Positions 18,271 through 26,519 are shown, numbered from the stretch's first letter. The stretch is 64,000 bases of DNA from Woeseiaceae bacterium (GCA_021773115.1 JAJFKS010000025.1:248001-312000); one strand, 5' to 3'. The notes: generated from the letters alone by a model not told the origin. Translations and numbers: made by a program.

Positions 18271-18406
18271 GTGACGGCTTCGTACCCGAAAGCAGCCTGC
18301 CGAATGATAAACTACTGTAATACTGCTGCTGACCCATACCGGCCACTCAGCATTTCGTCATAAATCTAATTCTGACTTGGCAAAAACAATTGCAGGGGAG
18401 GATGCG
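18271..18406 (+). repeat. Inter-gene spacer repeat, copy 9 (divergent)
   Basis: Second-type spacer: CGAAAGCAGCCTGCCGAATGA, TAAACT at 18307-18312, then GCTGACCCATACCGGCCACTC. It shares the right end with copies 1 to 7. Confidence 0.55.
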
Positions 18407-19303
18407 ATGCGTCGCACTAATTGCACGGTCATTACGTCGGTCGCAGTTGCGATTCTCGTTTCAGGATGCGCCTCGGAGTCTGAGACGGAGCTAGAAGCAA
18501 ATAAGAACTTGGTTCGGCAGTTTATTGCCGAAACTGATGCCCAGAACTTTGCCGCTTACGATCAGCTGTGGATGGACGACGTAGTTGCACATTTTCCTAA
18601 TGGTATTGATATGGATCGTCAGACTGTTGAGGAGAACGAGAGGGCTTTCGCCGTGGCGTTCCCAGACGCGTCTAGATCGATAGACCAATTACTAGCAGAG
18701 GGAGATCGAGTAGTACTTCGCGAGACTCTTCGTGGCACACACAATGGACCGTTCGGTGATATACCGGCAACGGGCAGTCCAATCGAGATAACGGCCAATG
18801 TCATTTATCGTATCGCCGGCGGGAAGATTGCTGAAAGCTGGGTCGAAGGAGATTTAGGTACATTTGTGTCGCAGCTGGCCGCTGCAAGTGTGACAACTGA
18901 TCAATCAAACGCCGACTATCAGGCTATCCTAACGCAAACATCTGCATGGATTGAAGGAGCGGCTGCTGGCGATCTAGACGGATATTTCGACTTCATAACC
19001 GACGATTTCATTTGGCTCGGAGACGACACGGGGCCAGGTTACTCTGGTCACGATGCTGTTAGGGGGTTCTTAGAGCCATTCTTTGACTCATACGTGTTCT
19101 CAATCGAGGACGTTCAGTCCAATGGTGTGGTTTTTTCCGCAGACGGAATGAGCGCAATCCATCGATATTCCGGCACGGCGGGAATCGAATTAGAGGAGAC
19201 TGGTGAAATTACGAGATACAACAGGCGGTATGTTGATTTCTGGCGCCGGGGCGACGATGACATATGGCGATGTTCGCGTCACCTTTACGTAGTGGTTGAC
19301 TGA
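18407..19303 (+). CDS. Lipoprotein with two SnoaL/NTF2-like domains
   Basis: A 298-residue predicted lipoprotein: signal peptide ending VSGC (cysteine near residue 20). Two NTF2-like cone domains follow in tandem. The first (about 30-150) has ANKNLVRQFIAETDAQNFAA, FPDASRSIDQLLAEGDRVV and the GGKIAESWVEGD ending of polyketide-cyclase (SnoaL) types. The second (about 165-298) has AWIEGAAAGDLDGYFDFITDDFIW and WRRGDDDIWRCSRHLY. The fold binds small hydrophobic ligands; no substrate can be named. ATG 18407 follows GGGGAGG at good spacing and starts the signal peptide. Confidence 0.8.
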   Translation: MRRTNCTVITSVAVAILVSGCASESETELEANKNLVRQFIAETDAQNFAAYDQLWMDDVVAHFPNGIDMDRQTVEENERAFAVAFPDASRSIDQLLAEGDRVVLRETLRGTHNGPFGDIPATGSPIEITANVIYRIAGGKIAESWVEGDLGTFVSQLAAASVTTDQSNADYQAILTQTSAWIEGAAAGDLDGYFDFITDDFIWLGDDTGPGYSGHDAVRGFLEPFFDSYVFSIEDVQSNGVVFSADGMSAIHRYSGTAGIELEETGEITRYNRRYVDFWRRGDDDIWRCSRHLYVVVD

Positions 19304-19713
19304 CGAGAACTAAGGTTTGAATCAGCGGCTCCGCTAGAGGTCTGAGTGACCGGTTCTGGCCTATTCTGTTGAAAAACTCTGTTTTGAAAAGCGATACAAT
19401 TTCATTTGCGTTTTGCGGCCAGTTTCTTACAGTAGTTACGAATGGGACGTAGTAATTAGCTGATAGTTCGTCCTGGGACGCCACAGTAGCCGAACAAGCA
19501 GCTCTGAGATGCGCGTCTGGCGAGCAAAATTATTCTGCAAGTTTTCGGGTCGTCCTGGAACGGAGTTTTTCAACAGAATAGGCCGTATCGAGAAGTTGGA
19601 ATGTTTAGTGATCGCCAGGCCGCTTTACTTCGCATTGCAGCCGGTCGCCGTAAATCATGTAAACTTTCTGCAGATGACCCAAACCAGACTGTCAGAAAAA
19701 TTGGAAACAACCT
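19304..19713 (+). repeat. Inter-gene spacer repeat, copy 10, interrupted by a MITE
   Basis: Left end GTTCTGGCC (to 19361) is separated from its continuation GTATCGAGAAGTTGGAATGTT (from 19585) by the 227-bp element listed next. The right half matches copy 2; TAAACT lies at 19660-19665, then ATGACCCAAACCAGAC. Confidence 0.65.
19358..19584. mobile_element. 227-bp MITE-like element with 22-bp perfect terminal inverted repeats
   Basis: The ends, GGCCTATTCTGTTGAAAAAC plus TC at 19358-19379 and its exact reverse complement at 19563-19584, bound a segment without any coding capacity. It interrupts the spacer repeat precisely at its CTGGCC word, so GGCC may be a 4-bp target duplication, with the true termini beginning TATTCTGTTG. 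This is the build of a non-autonomous miniature transposable element moved by a transposase encoded elsewhere. Confidence 0.75.
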
Positions 19714-20595
19714 ATGAATCGAAAAAAGGCTGTTGCAATACTCGTTCTAACAGCCGTACTTGCTGGATGTGATTCTCGCGAAGTTCGGAGCTATCAAGAC
19801 GGGTTCGCCCCAGTTGCAAACGGCCAATTGTATTACCAAGTAGGTGGGTACGGTGATGCCGTGGTGCTCATCCATGGAAATGCCGGTGATCACCGTCACT
19901 GGGATAATCAGTTCGAATACTTTATGTCCCGTTATCGAGTGATTCGATACGATGTCCGCGGCTACGGAAAATCATCTGTACCCGTCCTTGGGTCCCCGTA
20001 TTCGGACTCCTCCGATCTCGCCGAGCTACTAGATTATCTCCACGTTGATGGCGCCCACATTGTTGGTTGGTCAATGGGCTCGGGAGTAGCGTTTGATTTT
20101 GCAACAGCGTTTCCGGAGCGGACTGAATCGTTGGTGTCAGTTGGCCCATGGATCAATGGCTATTCCTCCAAAGCGGTTGAAGACCTATTCGTACAAATGG
20201 GAGCGGTTGCGGACGCTGTGGCGCAAGGCGGGGCAGTAGCTGGTTCCAACGCATTCGCAGACTTGATACTTGGCGAATCGATCTTCGAGGAATCGGCAGA
20301 CGAGTTAATGCGAAACATCGGGTCAGAGTATTCATGGTGGGCGTTTGCCAACCCAAGTCAAACAATCGCGTTGGAGCCCAGCGCAGCCTCTCAATTGAGT
20401 GATCTGGTTATTCCGGTTTTGGTCATTACTTCAGAGTACGACCTACCGGTTTGTCGAGAGGTTGGTGATCTGATCGACACCACGGCCCCGAACTCTCGCC
20501 AAGTAATCCTTCAACGCACCGGCCACCTAATGCACATTGAAAGACCGGGCGCCTTCAACGCCGAATTGCTGGCGTTTCTCGGCGAATCGCGGTAG
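19714..20595 (+). CDS. Alpha/beta-hydrolase lipoprotein
   Basis: A 293-residue hydrolase anchored as a lipoprotein (signal peptide ending VLAGC, cysteine near residue 19). The alpha/beta-hydrolase fold is clear: oxyanion region LIHGNAGDHRHW, nucleophile elbow GWSMGSG with Ser near residue 118, acid EYDLPVC and the catalytic His in RTGHLMHIERPGAF. YDVRGYGKS is also typical. Substrate unknown; relatives include esterases and haloperoxidase-like enzymes. The ATG is preceded by GGAAACAACCT, a modest ribosome-binding site. Confidence 0.85.
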   Translation: MNRKKAVAILVLTAVLAGCDSREVRSYQDGFAPVANGQLYYQVGGYGDAVVLIHGNAGDHRHWDNQFEYFMSRYRVIRYDVRGYGKSSVPVLGSPYSDSSDLAELLDYLHVDGAHIVGWSMGSGVAFDFATAFPERTESLVSVGPWINGYSSKAVEDLFVQMGAVADAVAQGGAVAGSNAFADLILGESIFEESADELMRNIGSEYSWWAFANPSQTIALEPSAASQLSDLVIPVLVITSEYDLPVCREVGDLIDTTAPNSRQVILQRTGHLMHIERPGAFNAELLAFLGESR

Positions 20596-20785
20596 CGAAA
20601 ATGTCCGGTTTTAGCCGTACCGCGTCGGTCGCCAATGCTGATGCCGGCCGGCGGCGAAGGTTCGGTCAGCAGCCGGTCGAGGAATTTGGGGTAAACTGTC
20701 CCTCACTGACCCAAACCCGCCGTTATACAGATTTTGGTTTGAGATACCGTTTTTCGAGATCTTGCCGTTGATAAGGAGCGACGCT
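20596..20785 (+). repeat. Inter-gene spacer repeat, copy 11
   Basis: AAATGTCCGGTTTTAGCCG, a GC-rich middle, TAAACT at 20692-20697, then CACTGACCCAAACCCGCCG. Confidence 0.55.
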
Positions 20786-22102
20786 ATGAACCTTCGTAGG
20801 TTAATGAGCATTGCTGTTGTAATCTGGTTGACAACAATAATGACGTGTTCCGCATATAGTGCTCCTGCAGATTCTCACGCTATCGAGAATGCTACCGATT
20901 TGCACCAAAAGATCAGGACTGCAACGAATAATTGGCAGGTTCCTGGGCTAGCCGTTGTTGTCGTAAAAGATGGACAGACGGTCCTGATGAAAGGCTATGG
21001 CACAAGGCAGTATGGGCGCATGCTGGAAATTGACGAGGCGACATACTTGCAAATTGCGTCAAATTCCAAGGCTTTCACGGCTTACTCAATTGGCATGCTT
21101 GTCGATGAAGGCAAGCTGAATTGGGATGACCCGGTCAAGAAGCACATTCCGGAACTTGCACTACCTGATCCTTTTGTAGAAGAAAATATTTCAATTGATG
21201 ATTTACTGAGCCATCGATCGGGTCTGACGGACAATGCACTCGGTGGATTCCAGAATACCGAATTCAAAATAGATGACCTCCTTGGAGAGCTTGAATCTAC
21301 GCCGTTGTCAGTCCGATTCCGGGCGCAAAACAACTATAGCCAGGTTGGGATGGCTCTACTGGGTGAAATTGTAGAGCGGGTGTCTGGCGCGACTTGGGGA
21401 GAGTTCGTTCGCACAAGGATTTTCGAGCCGATTGGAATGAACGCTAGCTATACGAGTACAACTGATTTCGAAATGCGGGTAGGAATTCCGGCTGAAGTCG
21501 AGAATATTATGACGCCCGCTCTTATGACTAATGGTCAGGTGGCTAATGGGTCATGGGAGAATCTTGGAACAACGTCGCTCTATGCGCCCGCAGGTGGGAT
21601 TATCTCCAATCTTGCCGACATGTCGGCATGGATTCGGTTTCGTCTTAACGACGGGGCAATTGGTACCGAGAATCTGATAAGTGAAAAGTCTCTCGAGGAG
21701 ATCCGAGCTCCGCGGATTCCTATCGACATGAGTAACATTGGGATTCCGTCAGTCTATATTCATCCGAACGCGCAATTGATTAATGTTGGTTATGGACACT
21801 ATACCTTTGAACATCATGGGCGAAAGACGATTATCCATAACGGCGGTTGGATGACGTCTATCGTCGCAGTAATGCCAGATGCAGATATTGGTGTCGGTAT
21901 ATTCTCCAATTCTTGGTTCGACGAGCCAACTGCCTGGTCAAGCCTCGCGTTTGTCAATTCACTCGCACTAGACGTGTTCGATCATTATCTAAATTGCGGA
22001 TTCGAAGACTGGGCTGGCCGGATGAAAACTATTGTCGACAATCGTGCAAGTGCTGATGATTCTTCTGAGAATGAAGCCGGGGATCTCTCGAATCACCAAT
22101 GA
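20786..22102 (+). CDS. Serine hydrolase, class C beta-lactamase family, secreted
   Basis: A 438-residue protein of the beta-lactamase/penicillin-binding-protein-like group (Pfam PF00144). Signal peptide about 1-27 (IAVVIWLTTIMTCSAYSA). The active-site SxxK is SNSK within YLQIASNSKAFTAYS; the second motif reads NNYSQVGMALL (YSQ in place of the usual YxN) and the third is HNGGW. DDLLSHRSGLTDN is a strong family marker. Such proteins are mostly esterases or peptidases, not true beta-lactamases; resistance should not be inferred. ATG 20786 follows AAGGAG with ideal spacing. Confidence 0.85.
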   Translation: MNLRRLMSIAVVIWLTTIMTCSAYSAPADSHAIENATDLHQKIRTATNNWQVPGLAVVVVKDGQTVLMKGYGTRQYGRMLEIDEATYLQIASNSKAFTAYSIGMLVDEGKLNWDDPVKKHIPELALPDPFVEENISIDDLLSHRSGLTDNALGGFQNTEFKIDDLLGELESTPLSVRFRAQNNYSQVGMALLGEIVERVSGATWGEFVRTRIFEPIGMNASYTSTTDFEMRVGIPAEVENIMTPALMTNGQVANGSWENLGTTSLYAPAGGIISNLADMSAWIRFRLNDGAIGTENLISEKSLEEIRAPRIPIDMSNIGIPSVYIHPNAQLINVGYGHYTFEHHGRKTIIHNGGWMTSIVAVMPDADIGVGIFSNSWFDEPTAWSSLAFVNSLALDVFDHYLNCGFEDWAGRMKTIVDNRASADDSSENEAGDLSNHQ

Positions 22103-22498
22103 TTCACGCACAGTGCCGTGTGGCTGGCCGACTGTTGTCTATTACGCCTTCCCTAAAGCAGACATTTGAGCGGCAAGTTTCGGGCGAAGCGGACCTCCAA
22201 CATGAGTGCGAAGAACGGGTCAGGACTTATCGCTCCTCATTTCTGCGCTCGAGAGGCAGTTGCGGTCAGTACCTTCCAATTGTGATCTCACGGCTCCACC
22301 CGAAACTCGCCGCCCGTGACCGGCCGCTCGATCGTCTAACAGCCACCCAGGTGTTGGAGTGCCGGCCGGCCACTAAATTTCTGGACTGCTCAGGTCATGG
22401 CAGTTTACGGATGTTGACCATGACTTGATTGGCGCCAAGCGAATGTCAGATGCAGTGCGACACGCACTACTCGAAATCGTTGATTTGATCCTTTCTCG
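22103..22498. other. Gene-poor stretch with spacer fragments
   Basis: No credible gene. Contains GGCTGGCCGACTG near 22121, CTAAAGCAGACATTTGAGCGG near 22150 in part, the phrase GCGAAGAACGGGTCAGGAC also found near 48966 and 50637, and a family-B repeat end AAACTCGCCGCCCGTGACCG at about 22303, matching 11793-11818. Confidence 0.5.
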
Positions 22499-23392
22499 AT
22501 GTGTGGCAACATATATGGGGAAAAAATACTAATATTGGTCGAACGAAAGGCGCTGCAGTTGAAACTTGTGACTTTTAAAGACGCGGAGCACTTCCTGAGC
22601 CGCTGTGAGACTTGGCTGCTCGATCGAAGCGATGTCCATAACATATTGTATTCTTCCGCGACTCTTATCTCCCGCGAATCTCCTGTGTACACAGGCCCTT
22701 ACTGGTTTGGCGCCATTGAAGACGATAACGGTGACATTGTTGCCTGCGGTAACCACAATTTGCCCGACGGTTTGTGCATTTCAGAGACACCCGAGAGCAT
22801 GTCTGAGGCTGTCCACCGCAGTATCGTCGATGCAGTCGGTGTGCCACATCGCATCATGGCCCCGCAAGTCACCGCAAAATGGCTTGCAAAGCGATGTTCC
22901 AAGACGAGCAACGACCGCGGACGATTTCAGGCGCGTTGGCTCACGTATCGATTGGACGAATTAATATGGCCAGCAAAAGATGTTCCAGGGCAGCTACGGA
23001 AGGGCGGTGTCGAGGAAAAGGACCTGATTGCCAGATGGGGTCGTGCATTCGGAGAGGAACAGCCAGCACCGGTTGATGTCTCCGATTTCATGCTGCGAAA
23101 GCTTTCCGAAGGCGATCTCTATGTCTGGGACGATGTTGGCGCCAAGACAATTCTGTCCTTGTCCGGACGCGCAGGCAAAGGTATACGAATATCCGGTGTG
23201 TACACGCCGCCTGAATTCCGGTGTCGCGGATACGCATCCGCCGCTGTCGCTGCGTTGAGCCACGCAAAACTGAGTAGCGGCAGGGAGTTCGTGGTTCTCA
23301 GCGTAACTGACGGGAACCCGGCGGCGGGGCTCTATCAGCGACTAGGTTATCGACGCATAGGTAGTAGAGACTGTTTCCTAATGGACAAGTAG
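22499..23392 (+). CDS. GNAT-family N-acetyltransferase
   Basis: A protein of up to 297 residues whose C-terminal third is a GNAT domain: strand-turn ISGVYTPPEFRCRGYASAAVAAL contains the acetyl-CoA-binding R-x-x-G-x-A pyrophosphate loop (RCRGYA), followed by FVVLSVTDGNPAAGLYQRLGYR, a motif B ending. The N-terminal two thirds are less conserved and probably form a second, degenerate GNAT lobe. Start is uncertain: the ATG at 22499 has no clear ribosome-binding site, while a TTG at 22559 follows GAAAGG at good spacing. The acceptor substrate is unknown. Confidence 0.8.
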   Translation: MCGNIYGEKILILVERKALQLKLVTFKDAEHFLSRCETWLLDRSDVHNILYSSATLISRESPVYTGPYWFGAIEDDNGDIVACGNHNLPDGLCISETPESMSEAVHRSIVDAVGVPHRIMAPQVTAKWLAKRCSKTSNDRGRFQARWLTYRLDELIWPAKDVPGQLRKGGVEEKDLIARWGRAFGEEQPAPVDVSDFMLRKLSEGDLYVWDDVGAKTILSLSGRAGKGIRISGVYTPPEFRCRGYASAAVAALSHAKLSSGREFVVLSVTDGNPAAGLYQRLGYRRIGSRDCFLMDK

Positions 23393-23638
23393 CGAGCTGA
23401 CGCGACTGGCTGCTTATGTCCGTATGGTATGACGCCAGCAAAACGAACTATTCAGTCAAGTTTGACTTTAGGTGAAGATGCCGTATTTGGTCTTTTTCCA
23501 CCACTTGTTGTTACAATCCCAATGCCGAGAAACGATCTTGCTGGCGGCTTCATTTGTAACTCGACAAGCGCGAGGGTTGGAAACGACCGATACTTGTTCG
23601 GAAGTTCTCACAGCTAGAGAAGCTGACCCAGGAGCGAC
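23393..23638. other. Spacer with module fragments before the HIT gene leader
   Basis: Holds the fragment GCTGCTTATGTCCGTATGG (23410) and otherwise no recognisable gene; the 62-codon frame at 23429-23617 lacks a ribosome-binding site. Confidence 0.4.
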
Positions 23639-23839
23639 ATGCTGAGTAAATCGGTGTATTCGTCGCCAATCTGCCCCAAATTGCGTCGCTCGGGCAGAGC
23701 GGTGACGAATACGGGATGCGCCCGAATCTATAGAGATGTAGCTCGGGCGCATTTTTTTGCACGATTTTGTTTTACTTGCTATCAAAAATGGTCGATTTTT
23801 TTCGGCACAACGCGAACCCAATACCCAGACACTAAATGA
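23639..23839 (+). promoter_or_regulatory. Attenuator-like leader with 66-codon upstream ORF before the HIT gene
   Basis: A short frame starts at 23639 behind an excellent site (AGGAGCGACATG) and ends overlapping the HIT-gene start as ATGA. Inside it lie a very stable hairpin (23656-23712: 12 bp, a 2x2 internal loop, 7 bp) and a factor-independent terminator. The word TCGGGC at 23690-23695, in the loop side of the first hairpin, can pair with GCCCGA at 23720-23725, which also forms the terminator stem, so the two hairpins can be mutually exclusive with a third pairing. Translation or a ligand could therefore switch transcription into the HIT gene. Confidence 0.5.
23716..23758 (+). terminator. 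Rho-independent terminator
   Basis: Perfect 10-bp stem ATGCGCCCGA / TCGGGCGCAT followed by seven T residues (23752-23758). Confidence 0.85.
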
Positions 23840-24354
23840 GCGAAGACCGAAACAATCACTTTCCCATGCCCGACGGCGACCCGTGTTACTTATGCCGAAT
23901 CGTAGAGGGTGCTAGCCATCAGTGGCAGATTATCGATCAATGTGAATCGACAATGACGCTCCTAAACGGCCGCCAGTTCGAGATTGGGCAGTGCATTGTG
24001 ATTCCGAAGCGACACGCTCCGACATTGCTTGACCTGTCTGAACGGGAAGGGGCTACGATTCTTTCTGCGGCGAAACGACTAGCTCGAGCCCTAGTGGACG
24101 CTTACTCGCCCGACGGCGTGTTGCTGTATCAGAACAACGGGATGGGTAGCGGACAGGAAGTTCCACACTTTCACTTACACGTTGTACCAAGGCAACCTGG
24201 TAGTGACTGGGGATTCGGCCCACCGCACCTTGAGCGGCTCGAGAAAGAAGGTCGACTGCGACATCATGATCATTCGATCAAGACGGAAGAAAAAATCGGT
24301 TCAATTGAGTCAATTCGCCAGCATCTTACGAATGCCAAGGATCGCAAGTCCTGA
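23836..24354 (+). CDS. HIT-family hydrolase
   Basis: A 172-residue histidine-triad nucleotide hydrolase/transferase. The HIT motif is HFHLHVVPR (H-x-H-x-H), preceded by YQNNGMGSGQEVPH typical of the family, and the N-terminal CYLCRIVEG resembles the zinc-binding CxxC seen in some HIT proteins. Members hydrolyse AMP-linked or dinucleoside substrates. The C-terminus is extended by a helical segment (TEEKIGSIESIRQHL). The start codon overlaps the stop of the leader frame, suggesting translational coupling. No spacer repeat of the array type lies directly before it. Confidence 0.88.
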   Translation: MSEDRNNHFPMPDGDPCYLCRIVEGASHQWQIIDQCESTMTLLNGRQFEIGQCIVIPKRHAPTLLDLSEREGATILSAAKRLARALVDAYSPDGVLLYQNNGMGSGQEVPHFHLHVVPRQPGSDWGFGPPHLERLEKEGRLRHHDHSIKTEEKIGSIESIRQHLTNAKDRKS

Positions 24355-24482
24355 CCCTTTCTTCGCATTCAATCTGAGCGGCTGCTTTTTCCAAGACTTG
24401 CAATTCGAATGTCTGTTTTACGGAAATCGCGACGGGCCCAGATCGGCCACAAGCGGCCCTGAGACTAATTCAATTTCCCAGC

Positions 24483-25313
24483 ATGACCTGTATGATTCCT
24501 GAGATGGAATCGTCGCCTACCAATACATTTCTAGATCTGATCAAGTTTTATAAAGACCGGGAAGTTAGACGAATTTCAACCTTCGCAGATGTCGCAGGCC
24601 AACTCGATCCAGACTACCTCGTTGCGGCGTATGCCCGTGCCCGTGATTCGGCGCCTCGGCGTCATGACTGCAATAAGCTCTATTTTGTAGATCATTCCGG
24701 GCCAACGAATAGGTCGAAAATCTCAAACCGTAAAGAGGAACACCTCGCATTAGCACTATGGGGTGAGTCGCAAACTAGTGACCCGATGGTGCTGCGGAAC
24801 GGCGCGACATTGGAAATTCTCGACTACCAGACACCGCTTAAGGCACAGCAAAGAGACAAAGGCGTAGGAAAGCTCGACTTGTTTGGCCTGATCGACGGTT
24901 GCCGTGCAACTGTTATCGAACTCAAGGTTAGGCCAACCACCAGCAATTACGGTGATACGCCACTTCATGCTTATCTGGAGGCCCTTGCCTACTGCGCCAT
25001 AGTCGAGGCAAATGCATCCGAGATCGCGAATGAAGCCAGCACAAAGTTCAACAGGTCAATCGATGACCGGCCTCCCGGGTTGGTGGTTATGGCGCCGCAA
25101 GATTACTGGGCAGGATACGTGGAGCATCCAAGAGCAGGGGAATGGTGGCCAATTCTGAGTACGCTTGCTATGGAGATCGACAAAATACTAAATCTTGAAA
25201 CCCATTTCTTGGGCTTGCGAGATACTGCTTTTCGAATGGGAACTAAGGGTCAGGACCCACAATTGATCGGTCATCATTCTGTATTTAGCGTGAGTGAGTT
25301 ATATGGCGGCTGA
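24483..25313 (+). CDS. PD-(D/E)XK nuclease-like protein
   Basis: A protein of up to 276 residues. The core reads GKLDLFGLID...ATVIELKVRP, giving the PD-(D/E)XK triad Asp132, Glu146, Lys148, with an upstream Glu85/86 in a helix (RKEEHLALALW) as the fourth acidic residue. Such cores occur in restriction endonucleases and defence nucleases. Further conserved-looking parts are LEALAYCAIVE and VVMAPQDYW. Start is one of three ATGs (24483, 24492, 24504); none has a strong ribosome-binding site. The next gene, another PD-(D/E)XK protein, begins 6 bp downstream, so the two form an operon. Confidence 0.65.
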   Translation: MTCMIPEMESSPTNTFLDLIKFYKDREVRRISTFADVAGQLDPDYLVAAYARARDSAPRRHDCNKLYFVDHSGPTNRSKISNRKEEHLALALWGESQTSDPMVLRNGATLEILDYQTPLKAQQRDKGVGKLDLFGLIDGCRATVIELKVRPTTSNYGDTPLHAYLEALAYCAIVEANASEIANEASTKFNRSIDDRPPGLVVMAPQDYWAGYVEHPRAGEWWPILSTLAMEIDKILNLETHFLGLRDTAFRMGTKGQDPQLIGHHSVFSVSELYGG

Positions 25314-25319
25314 ACAGAC

Positions 25320-26288
25320 ATGAGTGACTACAGCAATTACACATCCGAGTTGATTCAGCAATTCTGGGACTACGTTGATGCCGAGTCGAGCGGCGACAAG
25401 AATCATCTTGAATCGCCCAATCGGAACGTTCAGCGGCCCCCAGTATTTCAAAAACGATTCGCAAGCGAAAACGTTCTCATTTCGCCGGATACCGATGATG
25501 ACACCAGAAACACAATCGTATCGGCATTACCCATAAATGAGCGTCATAAATATTTTGCGAGCATGCGAAGCTCGCAAGCGCTTGCCCAATCTGTTTTCGG
25601 CAATCTCACCGCTAGAGGAGCATTGGGCTTGCTCAACGATCTCAGTTCTGAGGAAGGCTTGCCGGCATTTGGCTTAGATCTCGATCGGACGTCGATGCAG
25701 CTCGAGTACAACGTGACACATCTCGGGGAACCGCGATCCACCTCCGTGGACGTTTGGTTTGAATCGGAGAGTCGAATTGCGGTTGAGTGCAAATTGACGG
25801 AGCCGGACTTTGGAACATGTTCCAGGCCAAAACTGAAGCAGGGAATTGACGACAATTACGATCGGGATTATTGCGATGGCACGTATACGCAACAGAGGAA
25901 CAGAAAATTGCGATGTTCGCTAAGTGAGATCGGCGTTGAGTATTGGGCTTACATTCCTGAGATTCTTTACTGGAAGAATGACCAGGATATATCCCCATGT
26001 GCGCTGCGGAACACATATCAACTGATCCGTAATCTGCTGGCGGCGTGTGTCCATGAAAATGGGAAGATCGATTCGCAAGTCTCGCATGCGTTAATAATCT
26101 ACGACGCGTCCAATCCCGCGTTTTATGATGGCGGATTAGCTAGCAAACAGATAGCCACCGCCAGAGCCGCGCTCAAGGTGCCGGAGATGCTGCGCTCATT
26201 AAGTTGGCAGTCACTGGTTGACCACCTTGAGTCTTTCGAGGAATTAGCTTGGTTGACGGGGCAACTCAGAGCCAAATACGGCTTCTGA
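25320..26288 (+). CDS. Putative restriction endonuclease-like PD-(D/E)XK protein (PGN_0703-like)
   Basis: A 322-residue protein with a PD-(D/E)XK core TSVDVWFESESRIAVECKLTE (Asp144, Glu156-Cys-Lys158). Downstream are features I associate with the PGN_0703-like putative restriction endonuclease group: DFGTCSRPKL, CDGTYTQQRNRKLRCSL, a WAYIPEIL strand, YQLIRNLLAACV and NPAFYDGG. These proteins are generally unlinked to a methyltransferase and their targets are unknown. It is translated just after another nuclease-like gene (6 bp gap), which suggests joint function. No methyltransferase is nearby. Confidence 0.68.
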   Translation: MSDYSNYTSELIQQFWDYVDAESSGDKNHLESPNRNVQRPPVFQKRFASENVLISPDTDDDTRNTIVSALPINERHKYFASMRSSQALAQSVFGNLTARGALGLLNDLSSEEGLPAFGLDLDRTSMQLEYNVTHLGEPRSTSVDVWFESESRIAVECKLTEPDFGTCSRPKLKQGIDDNYDRDYCDGTYTQQRNRKLRCSLSEIGVEYWAYIPEILYWKNDQDISPCALRNTYQLIRNLLAACVHENGKIDSQVSHALIIYDASNPAFYDGGLASKQIATARAALKVPEMLRSLSWQSLVDHLESFEELAWLTGQLRAKYGF

Positions 26289-26519
26289 CCGCTAATTCCA
26301 CTAATGGCGGGTTTGGGAGTTGCCGTTGCATAAGATGCGCAACCTAACATTTGAAACGTAACTTGCGTATCGAGCGGTAGTGGAAACCCTGGGTCACGAA
26401 TTGCCGCTGTCTGCCAAGTTGATTGAGGTGACATGAAGTCACTTCTTTGGCCTGGGTCACAGCGCAATAGGCGAAATTGCGCAAAGATACCCGAATAGAC
26501 CGGCAACGAGGTTACGCTG

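Larger units (their letters stand above)
11700..22498 (+). repeat. Array of single-gene modules separated by a shared non-coding spacer
   Basis: Eleven or more consecutive genes, all plus-strand and functionally unrelated, are each followed by a spacer of about 100-290 bp built from one repeat. Its consensus begins CCGCTTCTGGCCGAACTGAGACGG a few bases after a stop codon, continues CGCCTGGATTGGGTTAGAAT, and ends GCTGCTGACCCAAAGCGGACA shortly before the next gene (written here in parts). The outer ends are imperfect inverted repeats, TGTCCGCTTCTGGCC against TGTCCGCTTTGGGTC. Copies are listed separately below. Layout resembles gene cassettes; canonical attC core boxes were not seen. Confidence 0.7.

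Noticed and set aside
20786-22102. Beta-lactamase resistance gene
   Set aside because: SxxK is present, but the second motif is YSQ and the overall length and family marker fit the broad serine-hydrolase group, most members of which are not beta-lactamases.
11700-22498. Classical integron with attC sites and intI
   Set aside because: The array layout fits, but I see no paired RYYYAAC/GTTRRRY core boxes and no intI gene; the only tyrosine recombinase (36396-37262) is of the ICE type.
23429-23617. 62-codon frame upstream of the HIT leader
   Set aside because: No start signal and no protein-like features; lies in spacer-type sequence.
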